This document shows positions 6,551 to 7,660 of a stretch of 7,660 nt of DNA, one piece after another (position 1 is the stretch's first letter; each line of letters begins with the position of its first letter). A program made the position numbers and the translations under genes. This DNA comes from an uncultured Oxalobacter sp. Its GTDB lineage: Bacteria > Pseudomonadota > Gammaproteobacteria > Burkholderiales > Burkholderiaceae_D. The DNA is taken from positions 1 through 7,660 of the forward strand of contig CALGGD010000392.1 of the NCBI GenBank assembly GCA_937916185.1, read 5' to 3'. The notes below the pieces were generated by a model. The model did not search any database. It was not told the origin of the DNA and saw nothing but the letters and a program-made list of their open reading frames with translations.

Positions 6551-7660
6551 GCTGGCTGAACTCTGAGCGACTGATAACACCCGTGTTCAGAGGGTTCCAG
6601 GGTGAACTGGAGAATGTCTATGAAGAGAAGAACCGCTTAGCAGACGATATGGCCGGTGCGATGGATAAGATCTTCTCTTCCGTATTCAAGACACAGCCAT
6701 ACGCCTACCCCATCATCGGTTCCACAGAGAGCCTGAAGAACCCACGCCTGTCAGATATGGAGGCTTTCTACAAGCAGTACTACGTGGCACCGAATATGGG
6801 ACTGATACTCTGTGGCGACATCACTGTCGATGAGTCACTGACAACACTCTTGGAGCAGACCTTCGGAAGAATACAGAGCGGCACTCAACCCGAACGTCGC
6901 TACAGCCCTATGCCCGACATAACAAAGAATGAGCAATACGAGATTACACTACCCATACCCCTTCTGAGCATGGAGGCAATGGTATTCAAGTCACCTACTG
7001 ACTACGATGCTGATGCAGAAGCCTTCGAACTCGCCAACAAACTGCTCTCCAACGGTAAGGCAGGACTATTAGACTCACTGACCAACGAGCACAAGGTGAT
7101 GCTGGCATTAGCCATGAACCTGCCGCTCAACGATGCTGCCGGAGCAGCTATCGCCATAGTACCGAAACTTCTCGGCAAGATGAAGACTGCCGAGGAGCGT
7201 GTCATGGAGAACATCAGCGGACGCTCAGCACTATTGGTAAAGGCCTTCTCCAACGGACGTTCTTGGCAGGAGGTGCTCGACAAGGTGGAACATATCCGTC
7301 AGCTGACAAAGGAGGATGTCATAGCCGCAGCTAAGAAATACTACAGCGCCAACCATATCACGCTGGCGAAGAAATACGGAATGCCTAAGAAAGAGACACT
7401 GCAACAACCGGGCTACAAGCCTATCAGTCCCAAGAACATGGATGCCAAGTCGGCGTTCGCACTGCAACTGGAGCAGATACCTGTCAAGGAGAGTGCCATT
7501 CGAACCGTTGATTTTGCCAACGACATCACGACAAGACAGTTGGGCGACCATGCCACCTTATACTATAAGGAGAACCCTATGAACAATATCTTCTCGTTCA
7601 CGCTGAGATACAAGGACGGTAAGCTGCATACCCCTAAGCTCGACATGCTGTCAGCCTATC
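6541..7660 (+). CDS. M16 family (insulinase-type) zinc peptidase, fragment lacking both ends
   Basis: An unbroken frame of 373 codons runs from the junction to the window edge. It matches the multi-domain M16 peptidases of Bacteroidales, commonly 900 or more residues and often periplasmic or outer-membrane associated. Counted from 6541, the fragment starts in the first M16 domain with NSERLITPVF (7-16). GELENVYEEK (21-30) follows and contains the probable third zinc ligand, likely Glu22. Then come YPIIGS (56-61) with the FYKQYYVAPNMGL segment (76-88), and the inactive M16_C-type domain to about residue 270. The linker then enters a second M16 repeat (FSFTLRY near 352). The HxxEH zinc motif should lie upstream and is absent because of the junction. 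Prevotella is suggested by the wording of the motifs, from recall. No stop or frameshift was found, so the piece itself is healthy coding sequence. Confidence 0.9.

Noticed and set aside
6541..6636. Upstream extension of the MmeI-like frame beyond 6540
   Set aside because: The frame is open to a TAA near 6637, but the bases clearly code for the M16 peptidase on the other strand and the translated residues do not resemble MmeI-like proteins.
7002..7283. Short - strand open frames opposite the M16 peptidase (also 7231-7551)
   Set aside because: They are shadows of the uninterrupted M16 reading frame.

Overview
The window reads as a mosaic of three unrelated bacterial pieces joined at two points, most likely a chimeric metagenomic contig from a gut-type community rather than one natural locus. 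This is inferred from protein family, composition and broken genes; no reads were available to test it.

Piece 1 (1 to about 385) is GC-rich; bases 241-300 are 45/60 G+C. It encodes the front half of an ABC-exporter ATPase domain of a type I associate with anaerobic Firmicutes. At the ABC signature motif (about 370-400) it runs in frame into piece 2, the back half of a molybdate-importer ATPase (ModC) with its TOBE domain. The resulting open frame (3-1043) looks complete but combines an exporter and an importer ATPase.

Piece 2 (about 385-6540) has moderate GC and looks betaproteobacterial; Oxalobacter or a related Burkholderiales gut genus is my best guess, from recall only. After modC comes an NAD-type aldehyde dehydrogenase on the + strand. 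It is followed by four genes on the - strand, transcribed leftward in this order: an MmeI-like DNA methyltransferase/restriction protein (N-terminus lost), a small secreted adhesin-E-like protein, an RluA-family pseudouridine synthase, and a spermidine-synthase-like methyltransferase-fold protein. The last three are tightly packed (a 4-base ATGA overlap, then a 19-base gap) and are probably co-transcribed. The + and - strand blocks converge on a hairpin at 2655-2685 that could serve as a bidirectional terminator.

Piece 3 (about 6541-7660) is an uninterrupted + strand fragment of an M16 (insulinase-family) zinc peptidase of Bacteroidales/Prevotella type. It starts in the middle of its first catalytic domain and runs off the window. 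At its left edge the MmeI-like gene on the other strand is also cut, so both genes lose their N-termini at the same point.

I found no tRNA, rRNA, CRISPR array, insertion sequence or long repeat, and no gene-free stretch over 300 bases. I do not see a convincing new biological system. The points that most need checking are the two junctions, then the MmeI-like enzyme with its AT-richer central part.
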